Assembly (NCBI RefSeq): GCF_003287405.1
Contig: NZ_PRLD01000001.1
Span: 248,001-312,000 of the forward strand
Source of the DNA: Faecalibacterium prausnitzii
GTDB lineage: Bacteria > Bacillota > Clostridia > Oscillospirales > Ruminococcaceae
Length of the DNA stretch: 64,000 nt
Direction of reading: 5' to 3'
This document shows, piece by piece, positions 44,691-52,445 of this stretch. Positions within the stretch are counted from its first letter, which is position 1, and each line of letters begins with the position of its first letter. The position numbers were made by a program, and so were the translations under genes. Below the pieces are notes generated by a model that had not been told where the DNA came from, did no database searches, and saw nothing but the letters and a program-made list of their open reading frames with translations.

Positions 44691-45872
44691 TTACTTTGCC
44701 ACGAGTTCTGCGGCAAGGGCGTCCATCTGTGCCTCGGCGGCAGCGTTGGCGGCAGAACGGATGGTGACCACGTTCTCGCAGAGGGTGATATTCTTCATGC
44801 TCTCCAGCTCGGCACGCATGAGTTTTGCAGCCATGGGTGCCCAAGTGCCGTTTTCCATCAGGCCGATGGTGCGGTTCTGGAAGCTCTTGGTCTTGAGGTG
44901 AGCCAGCAGGTTCTCCATCGGCGGGAAGAGGAAGCCATCGTAGGTAGCGCAGGCCAGCACGATCTTGCCGCAGCGGAAGGCTTCGGTAACGGCGTAGGAA
45001 ACATCGGTACGGGTCAAGTCCATCTCCACCACCTTTGCGCCCTGTGCGCGCAGCTTTTCGGCCATGGTGTGGGCGGCGGCACGGGTGTGACCGTGGATGG
45101 AGGCACTGGCCACCAGAATCTTTTCCGGCTCCTCGGCCTTGTAGCTGGACCAGAGATCGTAGTAGTTCAGGTACTTGCTCAGATCCCCGGTAAGCACCGG
45201 GCCGTGCAGCGGGCAGATGGTCTTGATATCCAGTGCAGCAGCTTTTTTGAGCAGTGCCTGCACCTGCGGGCCGTACTTGCCCACAATGTTCAGGTAGTAG
45301 CGGCGGGCTTCGCTTGCCCAGTCGGCATTTTCGTCAAACTTTGCCACCGCGCCAAAGCGGCCAAAGCCATCGGCGGAGAACAGCACCTTCTCGCTGCTCT
45401 CGTAGCTGACCATAACCTCCGGCCAGTGCACCATGGGGGCAAACACAAAGGTAAGGGTGTGGGTGCCAAGGCTCAGGCTCTCGCCGTCCTTTACCACCAC
45501 GCGGCGCTCCGGGGCAATGGCATCTGCACCAAAGAACTGCTCCATATACTGGAAGGTCTTGGCGTTGCCCACCACCTGCATCTCCGGGTAGAGGGCTGCC
45601 AGCTTTGCCACGTTGGCGCCGTGGTCCGGCTCCATATGGGAGACCACCAGATAGGCGGGCTTGCAGCCGCCCAGTGCTTCGGCAAGATTTTCCAGCCAAG
45701 GCTCGGTGGCGCGGGCGTCCACCGTGTCCAGAATGGTGGTCTTTTCGTCCAGAATGACATAGGAATTATAGCTGACCCCGGTGGGCACCGGATACTGGCT
45801 CTCGAACAGGTCGATGGTGGTATCGTCCACGCCCGCACCAAGGATGGCTTCGCTGATTTTTTTCATGCTCAT
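44691..45872 (-). CDS. Flavodiiron protein (FprA type)
   Basis: A 393-residue oxygen- or NO-reducing enzyme of anaerobes. The beta-lactamase-like domain carries the diiron ligands His79, Glu81, Asp83 and His84 in HMEPDHG, MVHWPEVM, SADGFGRFG and CPLHGPVL. The flavodoxin domain for FMN starts near residue 253 (KILVASASIHGHTRAA). No rubredoxin or NADH-oxidase extension is present, so an external electron donor is needed. It likely protects against oxygen. A TTGCGA/TACAAT promoter lies upstream. Confidence 0.93.
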   Translation of the reverse strand: MSMKKISEAILGAGVDDTTIDLFESQYPVPTGVSYNSYVILDEKTTILDTVDARATEPWLENLAEALGGCKPAYLVVSHMEPDHGANVAKLAALYPEMQVVGNAKTFQYMEQFFGADAIAPERRVVVKDGESLSLGTHTLTFVFAPMVHWPEVMVSYESSEKVLFSADGFGRFGAVAKFDENADWASEARRYYLNIVGKYGPQVQALLKKAAALDIKTICPLHGPVLTGDLSKYLNYYDLWSSYKAEEPEKILVASASIHGHTRAAAHTMAEKLRAQGAKVVEMDLTRTDVSYAVTEAFRCGKIVLACATYDGFLFPPMENLLAHLKTKSFQNRTIGLMENGTWAPMAAKLMRAELESMKNITLCENVVTIRSAANAAAEAQMDALAAELVAK

Positions 45873-45939
45873 ACCGTTCAGACTCCTTTTGGGTTTATCT
45901 TGTGCCGTGAATTGGCAAATATTTCTGATAACAATTCCT

Positions 45940-45968
45940 ATTGTAGCACATCGTCAGAAATTTCGCAA
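45940..45968 (-). promoter_or_regulatory. Promoter of the flavodiiron gene
   Basis: On the minus strand, TTGCGA (45963-45968) and TACAAT (45940-45945) are 17 bp apart with TGC before the -10. It lies 68 bp upstream of the start codon. Confidence 0.55.
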
Positions 45969-45994
45969 GGGATAATGCGGGGAGCTTCTGCGCA

Positions 45995-47332
45995 TCAAAG
46001 CTCTTCCCCGCTCTCCGGCAGACGTGCCGTTACCGGTCTGCCCGGCTCGGTGTCCAGTTCCAGCAGGGTGGCGGCAGTGTTTTCGTCCAGCGTCTGCACC
46101 GCACGCAGCTTGCGGCTGATGGCGCGGCTGCGCACCCCGATGAGGTTATCCAGCTCTTCATCGGTCTGGCGCAGGCGCTGCTGCATCTTGGAAAGCCCCT
46201 GCCCGAACTTATCGAACTCGGTCTTGACCGCGCCCAGCAGCTGCCACACCTCGCCGGAGCGCTTCTGGATGGCAAGGGTCTTGAAGCCCATTTGCAGGCT
46301 GTTGAGCAACGCCGCCATGGTGCTGGGGCCGGCCACGTTCACCTGATAATCCCGCTGCAAAACTTCCAGCAGCCCGGCGTTCACCACCTCGGCATACAGA
46401 CCCTCAAAGGGCAGAAACAGGATACCGAAGGCCGTGGTATAGGGCGGCTCCACATATTTTTCCCGGATATCCTTTGCTTCGCTGCGCAGCACCAGTTCCA
46501 GCGCGTGGCGGGCGTTTTCCACCGCCTGCGCATCGCCGGAAGCCTGTGCGTCCTGCAAGTGGGCGTAGGTATCGCCGGGAAATTTGGAGTCGATGGGCAG
46601 CCAGACGCTGTTGCCGTCCACACCGGGCATACGGATGGCGTACTCCACCCGCTGGGTGCTGCCGGGGATGGTGGCTACGTTGGTGTCGTACTGCTCCGGC
46701 GCAAGGATCTCTTCCAGAATCGCGCCCAGCTGGATCTCGCCCAGAATGCCACGGGTCTTGACGCCGGAAAGTACCTGCTTCAGTCCGCCCACATCCGCGG
46801 CAAGGCTCTGCATCTCGCCCAAGCCCTTATACACCTGCTCCAGCTGGTCGTTGACCGCCTTAAAGCTTTCAGTCACCCGCTTTTGCAGTGCGTCCTGCAA
46901 TTGCTCGTCCACGGTGTGGCGGATCTCGTCCAGCTTCTGGGCGTTCTGTGCCTGCATGGCGGCAAGACCGTCTGCCAGCGCTTTGCGCATTTCCTCCAGC
47001 TTGCGGGCGTTGGAGGCTTCCAGCCCCTGCAAACGCTGCTCCATGGTCTGCTGCTGGGTGTTCTGTCCTGCCGTCAGGGTGCTGCTCATGCCCTGCACTG
47101 CGGTTTGCAGGGTATCGCTGATGTGTGCCATTGCGGCCAGATTCTGCTGTGCCTGCTGCGCCTGCTTTTCTTCCAGCACCCGCGCCTGTGCTTCCAGCTG
47201 CTGGCGCAGCCACTCCTTCAGGGCTTCATCATCCTGCCGGACGGCGGGCTTGCCGGTGCGGTACAGCAAAAGTGCCTGCAACAGGCAGATGGCCACCAGC
47301 AAAAGCGTATACAGTCCTGCCAAAAATCCCAT
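45995..47332 (-). CDS. rmuC: DNA recombination protein RmuC homologue
   Basis: A 445-residue protein with an N-terminal membrane anchor (FLAGLYTLLLVAICLLQALL), a long coiled coil rich in Gln and Ala (about 35-180) and the RmuC nuclease-like domain, seen in LKQVLSGVKTRGILGEIQLG and LPIDSKFPGDTYAHL. RmuC limits DNA inversion at short repeats in E. coli; its biochemical role is unsettled. The ATG at 47332 lies seven bases after GGAG; an ATG six bases earlier is too close to it. Confidence 0.9.
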   Translation of the reverse strand: MGFLAGLYTLLLVAICLLQALLLYRTGKPAVRQDDEALKEWLRQQLEAQARVLEEKQAQQAQQNLAAMAHISDTLQTAVQGMSSTLTAGQNTQQQTMEQRLQGLEASNARKLEEMRKALADGLAAMQAQNAQKLDEIRHTVDEQLQDALQKRVTESFKAVNDQLEQVYKGLGEMQSLAADVGGLKQVLSGVKTRGILGEIQLGAILEEILAPEQYDTNVATIPGSTQRVEYAIRMPGVDGNSVWLPIDSKFPGDTYAHLQDAQASGDAQAVENARHALELVLRSEAKDIREKYVEPPYTTAFGILFLPFEGLYAEVVNAGLLEVLQRDYQVNVAGPSTMAALLNSLQMGFKTLAIQKRSGEVWQLLGAVKTEFDKFGQGLSKMQQRLRQTDEELDNLIGVRSRAISRKLRAVQTLDENTAATLLELDTEPGRPVTARLPESGEEL

Positions 47333-47355
47333 AGACATTCTCCTTTAACTCAAAA

Positions 47356-47387
47356 ATCCGGGTCTTGCGGTAATGGCAGACCCGGAT
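47356..47387 (-). terminator. Terminator of the transglutaminase-like gene
   Basis: Perfect 10-bp stem ATCCGGGTCT (47356-47365) with AGACCCGGAT (47378-47387), followed by TTTTT on the minus strand. Confidence 0.75.
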
Positions 47388-47391
47388 CTGT

Positions 47392-48855
47392 TTATACTTC
47401 CTGATGCTTTACGATTTCATGTGTAGTCTCCACCTGCTGGCCGTACAGACCCACGCCGTCTACCTCTATCTCGCCTACCTGATTATCGCAGGGGTCGGCG
47501 CGGAAGGAACACATGGGCGGGTCGAAGGGAGCGCAGATGTCGCTGTTGGCCACCATGCGGTCGGTATCCAGATTGCCGAAGTAGTGCAGACGCATCTTCT
47601 CGTTGCCCGCACGCGCCATAGACGCACCGGCAGAGCAATCGGCGTACATCCAACCCTTGGGCGCGATGTAGAACATTGCCCAGTCGTGGCAGCCGGCTGT
47701 CTCCGGCCGTGCCACCATGCCGCTCTGCCACTTGGCCGGGATGCCTGCAATGCGGCAAAGGGTGATAAAGGTAGCAGCCATCACGCCGCAATCGCCCCGG
47801 CGGCTGCGGGCGCAGTTATCGGTGATGTTCTCGTGCACAAAATACATGGGCTGGAAGTGGTAGTGCACGTTCAGGGTGACAAAATCATAAATGCGCTTTG
47901 CCTTCTGCACCGGGTCGGTGATGCCCTCGGTCAGCTGCGCAGCCAGTGCCTTCATATAGGGGGTAAAGGCGATGTGGGGCAGCTGCTCGGCGGTGTCGAA
48001 ATCCGGCTGCACCGGGTCGGCGTGCATTTCCAGCGGGGCGGCGTAGTGCGCGGTGCTGCGGTAGCTGTACTGTGCCCCAAAGCGGCAGTTCTCGGCAAGG
48101 TCTGCCTCCCAGTATGCGGTGCGCTGGGGTGCAGTTTCCGGGGCGATATAAGTGGGCTGCACGGTAAAGCTGTCCAGCGTGATATTACTCTGCGCCGGGC
48201 AGGCAGCGGGCAGCGGCAGCCACACCTTGACGTGCACGGTGTCTCTGCCTTCGGCCTTTGCGGCGGCAAGGGCACGGGCAAAGGTCTCATCGGTCATGCC
48301 GATGCTGGTGCGCAGGGTGATGTCTGCACTGACTGCACCGGTGCGCACCATCTGGTCGTGCTGGGGCTCAAAACGATCCCAGCTGCGCTCCGGGACGGGC
48401 GGGTCCAGCTGACGGGCAGCAAGGTCGGGATGGGTGGCCACCAGCGTTTCGGCAGCGCGGTAGATGTAGCGCTTCTGGCCTTCCACAAAGCGCCAGTCCA
48501 TCTGACCGGCAGCATCCAGCGCGGCGAACTCCTCGGCGGTAAAGTCCCGCAGGGTGGCTTGCAGCTGGTTCAGCAGCTGCTCGGCGGTGAGAGTGTAGTC
48601 CTGCGGCAGACGGCGCAGAATTTCCCGGTGCGCCAGCAGACCCTGCCGCCATGCATCCACGCCGTGTGGGGTGGGGTTTACCGGCAGCGCACCCTGCGGG
48701 TGCAGGGGCTGGTTCTGGCTGGCAGTCCAGTCCTCGGCCAAGCAGGCATCGATGCGCGCAATGGCGGCATCGTAGTAGCCCGCCTCCTTCAGGCGGCGGA
48801 TATCGTCCGGCAGCTCCATGTTCAGGTATGCAAAACAGGTATTCCAGTCCTTCAT
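47392..48855 (-). CDS. Transglutaminase-like superfamily protein
   Basis: A 487-residue protein with a C-terminal transglutaminase-like core. The catalytic triad is visible: Cys in RSRRGDCGVMAATFITLCR, His in GCHDWAMFYI and Asp in GWMYADCSAG. No signal peptide or membrane segment is present, so it is probably cytoplasmic. Bacterial members act as proteases or peptide hydrolases more often than as cross-linkers. The first 300 residues are unrecognised. The ATG at 48855 follows GGAGTAGAGAAT. Confidence 0.85.
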   Translation of the reverse strand: MKDWNTCFAYLNMELPDDIRRLKEAGYYDAAIARIDACLAEDWTASQNQPLHPQGALPVNPTPHGVDAWRQGLLAHREILRRLPQDYTLTAEQLLNQLQATLRDFTAEEFAALDAAGQMDWRFVEGQKRYIYRAAETLVATHPDLAARQLDPPVPERSWDRFEPQHDQMVRTGAVSADITLRTSIGMTDETFARALAAAKAEGRDTVHVKVWLPLPAACPAQSNITLDSFTVQPTYIAPETAPQRTAYWEADLAENCRFGAQYSYRSTAHYAAPLEMHADPVQPDFDTAEQLPHIAFTPYMKALAAQLTEGITDPVQKAKRIYDFVTLNVHYHFQPMYFVHENITDNCARSRRGDCGVMAATFITLCRIAGIPAKWQSGMVARPETAGCHDWAMFYIAPKGWMYADCSAGASMARAGNEKMRLHYFGNLDTDRMVANSDICAPFDPPMCSFRADPCDNQVGEIEVDGVGLYGQQVETTHEIVKHQEV

Positions 48856-49002
48856 ATTCTCTACTCCTTTTCCCACAGCAGAATGCCGCGCCCTGCATAC
48901 GGCTGCATCTGCCAGTACAGATGCGCCGCTCTGTGCATTCTTGTCCCTTTATTGTATCACAAATGAGGGGGATGTCAAAGCAATTTCTGTGCAGTCCGCT
49001 TC

Positions 49003-49031
49003 TTGTACCATCCGGCAAATTCTGCTATACT
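49003..49031 (+). promoter_or_regulatory. Promoter of the PAT-like GNAT gene
   Basis: TTGTAC (49003-49008) and TATACT (49026-49031) are 17 bp apart, 61 bp before the start codon, with TGC before the -10. Confidence 0.6.
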
Positions 49032-49092
49032 GGAATTTATCCGGGAGTGGAAAGAGAATGCGGGCAATTTTTGGCCCGCCGAGGATGAAAGT

Positions 49093-49611
49093 ATGGATAA
49101 GATCATCATTCGGCCTATGACGCCGGAGGACTGGAGCACGGTCTCCAGAATCTATGTTGAGGGCATTGCCACGGAATACGCAACCTTCCAGACCGAATGC
49201 CCACCCTACACCGCGTGGGACGCTTCCCACACAAAGGAGTGCCGTCTGGTCATTCTTTCCGGCGGAGTGCTGGCGGGGTGGTGCGCCCTGCACCGGGTAG
49301 ATCCCCGCTGGTGCTACCGGGGCGTGGCTGAGGTAAGCATTTATGTAGGCGAGCAGTTCCGCGGGCACGGGCTGGGCATCCAGCTGTTGAGCGCCCTGTG
49401 CGCCGCTGCCGAAAAAGCCGGGTACTGGACGCTGCAATCCACCGTTTTGCAGGACAACGCCGCCAGCCGTGCGCTGCACGCCAAGTGCGGCTTCCGGCTG
49501 GTGGGACGCCGGGAACGCATTGCGCGGGACTGCCACGGCCGCTGGCTGGACACCTATCTGATGGAGCGCCGCGCCGCCGCAGACGAACCGGAGGGGTTCA
49601 AAAAGCTGTGA
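49093..49611 (+). CDS. Phosphinothricin acetyltransferase-like GNAT
   Basis: A 172-residue GNAT. The sequence IIIRPMTPEDWSTVSRIYVEGIATEYATF, VSIYVGEQFRGHGLGIQLL and the closing NAASRALHAKCGFRLVGRRERI fit the PAT/MddA subgroup, which acetylates amino-acid-like compounds such as methionine sulfoximine or phosphinothricin. The true substrate here is unknown. GAGGA lies eight bases before the ATG. It is a single-gene unit. Confidence 0.85.
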   Translation: MDKIIIRPMTPEDWSTVSRIYVEGIATEYATFQTECPPYTAWDASHTKECRLVILSGGVLAGWCALHRVDPRWCYRGVAEVSIYVGEQFRGHGLGIQLLSALCAAAEKAGYWTLQSTVLQDNAASRALHAKCGFRLVGRRERIARDCHGRWLDTYLMERRAAADEPEGFKKL

Positions 49612-49649
49612 CCAGCCGCTTGGCGCAGAATTATTTTTATTTGCAGAGG

Positions 49650-49671
49650 GGGAAAATCTGCGGATTTTCCC
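49650..49671. repeat. 22-bp palindromic repeat, copy 1
   Basis: A near-perfect palindrome with arms GGGAAAATC and GATTTTCCC. Its 22 bases equal the reverse complement of the copy at 58811-58832. It lies in an intergenic gap after the GNAT gene. Confidence 0.7.
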
Positions 49672-49708
49672 TGTCTGCCTTTTCACGGCGTATATAGTAT
49701 AAAGCAGA

Positions 49709-49743
49709 AGGAGCCGCTGCACTTTTTGGGTGCAGCGGCTCCT
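49709..49743. terminator. Terminator between GNAT and HD genes
   Basis: Perfect 14-bp stem AGGAGCCGCTGCAC (49709-49722) with GTGCAGCGGCTCCT (49730-49743) between convergent genes. T-tracts are weak. Confidence 0.7.
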
Positions 49744-49764
49744 GTTATTTGCAATAATTCAATT

Positions 49765-50289
49765 TTACCACTCGTCGTATTCGCCGTCGGCGTTTTTGGC
49801 GGCAGCCACACGGCTGTGCTTGAACATACTTTCCACCACAGCACAGTACTTATCGGCAAGGCAGACGATAATGGCCTCGCGGCAGCTGGGCACATGACGG
49901 AAGGTCAGCGGCCACATATGGCTGGAAATGATGCTCTGTTCCTTTTTGGTGATATGGAACACCTGTTCCGCATTGACGCAGGCACGACCCGGGTGGGAGA
50001 AGCCGTGCATCTCGAACAGGCGGCGGATGCCGTGGAAGGTGCCTTTTTTGTGCCAGTCATACAGGTAAAAATCGTGCAGGAAAGCTCCGACAGCCAGTGA
50101 GGTCTCGTCTGCACCCAGATGCAGGCGGTGGTTCAGCCAGCAGCTGACCAGCACCACGTTCTTGCAGTGCTGATAGGTGGTAACGTCCCCGTGCTGGATG
50201 AACTCCCGCATCTGCTGCACCTTGGGGTTCTGATCGTATTTTTCCAGAATGGCATAAAGCTGTTCGCGTTCCGTAACAGAAAGCTGCAT
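49765..50289 (-). CDS. HD-domain phosphohydrolase
   Basis: A 174-residue HD protein. The metal-binding residues are His in QHCKNVVLVS, the HD pair in GAFLHDFYLYDW and Asp in CLADKYCAVVE. Members hydrolyse phosphate esters, often of nucleotides. The start is the ATG at 50289, ten bases after AAAGGAA. It follows the unrecognised 146-residue gene by 28 bp and is probably in the same operon. Confidence 0.85.
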   Translation of the reverse strand: MQLSVTEREQLYAILEKYDQNPKVQQMREFIQHGDVTTYQHCKNVVLVSCWLNHRLHLGADETSLAVGAFLHDFYLYDWHKKGTFHGIRRLFEMHGFSHPGRACVNAEQVFHITKKEQSIISSHMWPLTFRHVPSCREAIIVCLADKYCAVVESMFKHSRVAAAKNADGEYDEW

Positions 50290-50317
50290 GAGCAAAATTT
50301 CCTTTCAACTCAAAATG

Positions 50318-50758
50318 TCAGGAGCGGAGCTGCACCGGGTTGGAATTGCCGAAGTTTTCGGCCTTGGAGGGGTTTGCCCGCTTGAGGGTCAGATCCACCA
50401 GATACTGCTTGCCATCGCCCAGTTCTTCCAGCTGAGCAAGCTTTGCATTGGCAGCGGCTTCGTCCGGGTACCACTGGATCAGGAAGAAGTTTTCCGCTTC
50501 CACCCCGTAGTACAGCCAGAAGCCATCTGCCCGCAGCAGATCGTCCAGATGATCCACCTCTTCGCCGTCCGGCAGGCCAAGACCTTCCTCTGCGTAGAGG
50601 TTTTCCGGCTCCACCTGCAGCATCTCAATGACCTGAATGGAGCTTTGCAGGTACTCGTCCTGCGAGGTGCTCTTATCCGAGCGCTCCCAGCCGGTGAGAA
50701 ATGCCTGCATGAGCAGATCGCGCACCTTGATGCGCGGCAGTGTGGGATCCATAACCAT
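50318..50758 (-). CDS. Conserved-looking hypothetical protein, 146 aa
   Basis: An acidic soluble protein (many Glu and Asp) without membrane segments or signal. It begins VMDPTLPRIKVRDLLMQAFL and contains FWLYYGVEAENFFLIQWYP, which suggests a compact alpha/beta fold. No family is recognised. AAGGAAAC stands seven bases before the ATG and a consensus-like promoter is 40 bp upstream, so it is surely a gene. It is cotranscribed with the HD-domain gene. Confidence 0.7.
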   Translation of the reverse strand: MVMDPTLPRIKVRDLLMQAFLTGWERSDKSTSQDEYLQSSIQVIEMLQVEPENLYAEEGLGLPDGEEVDHLDDLLRADGFWLYYGVEAENFFLIQWYPDEAAANAKLAQLEELGDGKQYLVDLTLKRANPSKAENFGNSNPVQLRS

Positions 50759-50796
50759 TTTTGTTTCCTTCTTTCGTGGTTTTATCCCCGTTGGAC

Positions 50797-50825
50797 AGTA
50801 TACGGCATACGCCTGTGCAAGTCAA
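50797..50825 (-). promoter_or_regulatory. Promoter of the hypothetical/HD operon
   Basis: On the minus strand, TTGACT (50820-50825) and TATACT (50797-50802) are 17 bp apart. Confidence 0.65.
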
Positions 50826-50896
50826 CGGTTTATTTGTGAATTTTTTGTAGGTACGGCCAAAATTTACAAACGCTTTCCCTGTTTCAGTCGGTTATC

Positions 50897-51673
50897 TCAG
50901 GCGTGGAAGGAAAAGGTATCGTTCAGCCATTCCACCGCAAGCTTGACCCAGCGGTGGCGGTGGGTGCTGTCGGCGTCCACCTCCGGGGTGGAGATGCTGG
51001 TGCCGTGGCAGCCCTTTTCGAACAGGTGCACTTCGCATGGCACGCCTGCCTTGTGCAGGGCGTTCAGTAACAGTAGGGTGTTTTCCACCGGGACAGTTTC
51101 GTCCTCCATGGTATGCCAGACGAACGCCGGTGGTGTGGCGGGGGTGATCTTATCCTCCAGCGTAAAGCGCTGGTGGGCGGCAATATCCTGCGTACCGGTC
51201 AGCTGCACAAAGCTGTCCCTGTGGGCGTATTCCCCGGCGGTGACCACCGGGTATGCCAGCAGCAGGGCGTTGGGCCGCGGCTGGTCTGCCATGCCGGGGA
51301 TCTCCCACACTGCACCGGACAGTGCCAGATGCCCGCCGGCAGAAAAGCCGCACAAAGCGATCTTATCCGGCAAAATATTCCACTGTTCTGCGTGCTGCCG
51401 CACAAGGCCGATGGCCTGTGCCAGCTGCCGCATGGGCAGCGCATCCCGGGCGCTCTCCCCTACTGCGTAGTGCAGTACCGCCGTGTGGTAGCCAGCTGCC
51501 GCAAATTGCAGCGCTACGGGGTCGCCCTCCCGGGGGCTGACGTGGGTATAGCCGCCGCCGGGCACCACCAATACCAGCGGGCGCTGCCGGAAATGCGGCA
51601 TGGCCTCCACGCTCTCCCGCAGGTAGAGCGTCAGCGTACCGCCGCCGGTCAGTTCCAGTTGTTCAAGCTGCAT
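50897..51673 (-). CDS. Alpha/beta hydrolase, esterase/lipase type
   Basis: A 258-residue serine hydrolase. The oxyanion region is VLVVPGGGYTHVS, the nucleophile elbow GFSAGGHLA, the acid DETVP and the His CHGTS. It resembles BD-FAE/acetyl-xylan-esterase-like proteins that remove acyl groups from sugars or small esters. It has no signal peptide, so the substrate is intracellular. AAGGAGG is placed at the end of the preceding gene, directly linking the two. Confidence 0.85.
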   Translation of the reverse strand: MQLEQLELTGGGTLTLYLRESVEAMPHFRQRPLVLVVPGGGYTHVSPREGDPVALQFAAAGYHTAVLHYAVGESARDALPMRQLAQAIGLVRQHAEQWNILPDKIALCGFSAGGHLALSGAVWEIPGMADQPRPNALLLAYPVVTAGEYAHRDSFVQLTGTQDIAAHQRFTLEDKITPATPPAFVWHTMEDETVPVENTLLLLNALHKAGVPCEVHLFEKGCHGTSISTPEVDADSTHRHRWVKLAVEWLNDTFSFHA

Positions 51674-52165
51674 TTACGCATCCTCCTTATAAAATCCGTG
51701 CCGTCCCTCCGGGTGCGCCGCAATAAATTCTGTGCACAGGTCTGCGCACAGGCGGCACAGCTCCGGGCAGGGGCGCTTTTTATAGTAATCTGCGGTGCGG
51801 TCCTCTGCCGCCGTGCCCCCGGCAGGGGCAGCACCCGCCTTTGCCAGCAATTCCCGGCAGATGATGCTGCCGCCGCCGTTGCGGGTGCGGTACTGCTCTG
51901 CCGCCTGTTGCACCAGTGCGTACATCCGGGATTTATCCTTGGGGTCGGCTGGGTCGGCATAGACCATGCTCAGCACGGTCACCACGCCGCAGAACGCCCC
52001 GCACACCTCCCGCATCCGGCCAATACCCGCGCCAAAGCCTGCGGAAAGGCGCAGCGCTGTTTCTTCGGTCAGGCCAAGCTGGGGTGCAAACGCCGCCACC
52101 ACGCTCTGACTGCAATTATAGCCCTTTAAGAACCATGCGTAGGCGGCATCGCCCTGTTTTGACAT
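51674..52165 (-). CDS. C_GCAxxG_C_C family protein
   Basis: A 163-residue protein of the C_GCAxxG_C_C family, which may bind a redox cofactor or metal. The cysteine pattern is NCSQSVVAAFA, then VCGAFCGVVT and, at the C-terminus, CPELCRLCADLC. GAGIGRMREVCGAFCG is the family core. The ATG at 52165 follows AAGGA by nine bases; an ATG seven codons earlier is less well placed. It is followed directly by the hydrolase gene. An extended -10 TATAAT is at 52196-52201. Confidence 0.85.
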   Translation of the reverse strand: MSKQGDAAYAWFLKGYNCSQSVVAAFAPQLGLTEETALRLSAGFGAGIGRMREVCGAFCGVVTVLSMVYADPADPKDKSRMYALVQQAAEQYRTRNGGGSIICRELLAKAGAAPAGGTAAEDRTADYYKKRPCPELCRLCADLCTEFIAAHPEGRHGFYKEDA

Positions 52166-52331
52166 TTTCTCACATCCTTCCGGCATACTCGCTCCATTAT
52201 AGCACAGTCTGCGCAAAAGTGGGAAAGCTTTTCCGAAAAAATTTCGTCCTTCATATAAGAAACGATCCGGGCGCGCCGTTTCGTGCACCGGGGAGCAAAT
52301 CTTTTACTTTTTTAACTTTTTATGAAAAGCC

Positions 52332-52360
52332 TTGATTTTCCCTGCAAGTCGTTGTATATT
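52332..52360 (+). promoter_or_regulatory. Promoter of htpG
   Basis: TTGATT (52332-52337) and TATATT (52355-52360) are 17 bp apart. The -10 overlaps the first bases of the CIRCE operator. Confidence 0.75.
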
Positions 52361-52385
52361 AGCACTCAGAAGTTATGAGTGCTAA
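52359..52385 (+). promoter_or_regulatory. CIRCE operator (HrcA site)
   Basis: Perfect consensus inverted repeat: TTAGCACTC (52359-52367), nine bases, GAGTGCTAA (52377-52385). It overlaps the -10 and transcription start, so HrcA would block htpG until heat shock. Confidence 0.95.
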
Positions 52386-52445
52386 GCAATCCGGCGTTTT
52401 GCCGGACACGGCGCACCAAATATGTGATAAAAGAGGTTTTGTATT

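Noticed and set aside
45905-45945. GAATTG/CAATTC pair near the flavodiiron promoter similar to the inverted repeat before the CoA-transferase gene
   Set aside because: The arms are only 6 bp with a different and long spacing; chance cannot be excluded and no shared regulator is implied.
47404-48966. 520-codon open frame antisense to the transglutaminase-like gene
   Set aside because: The catalytic triad and ribosome site are on the minus strand; the antisense reading has no recognisable domain.
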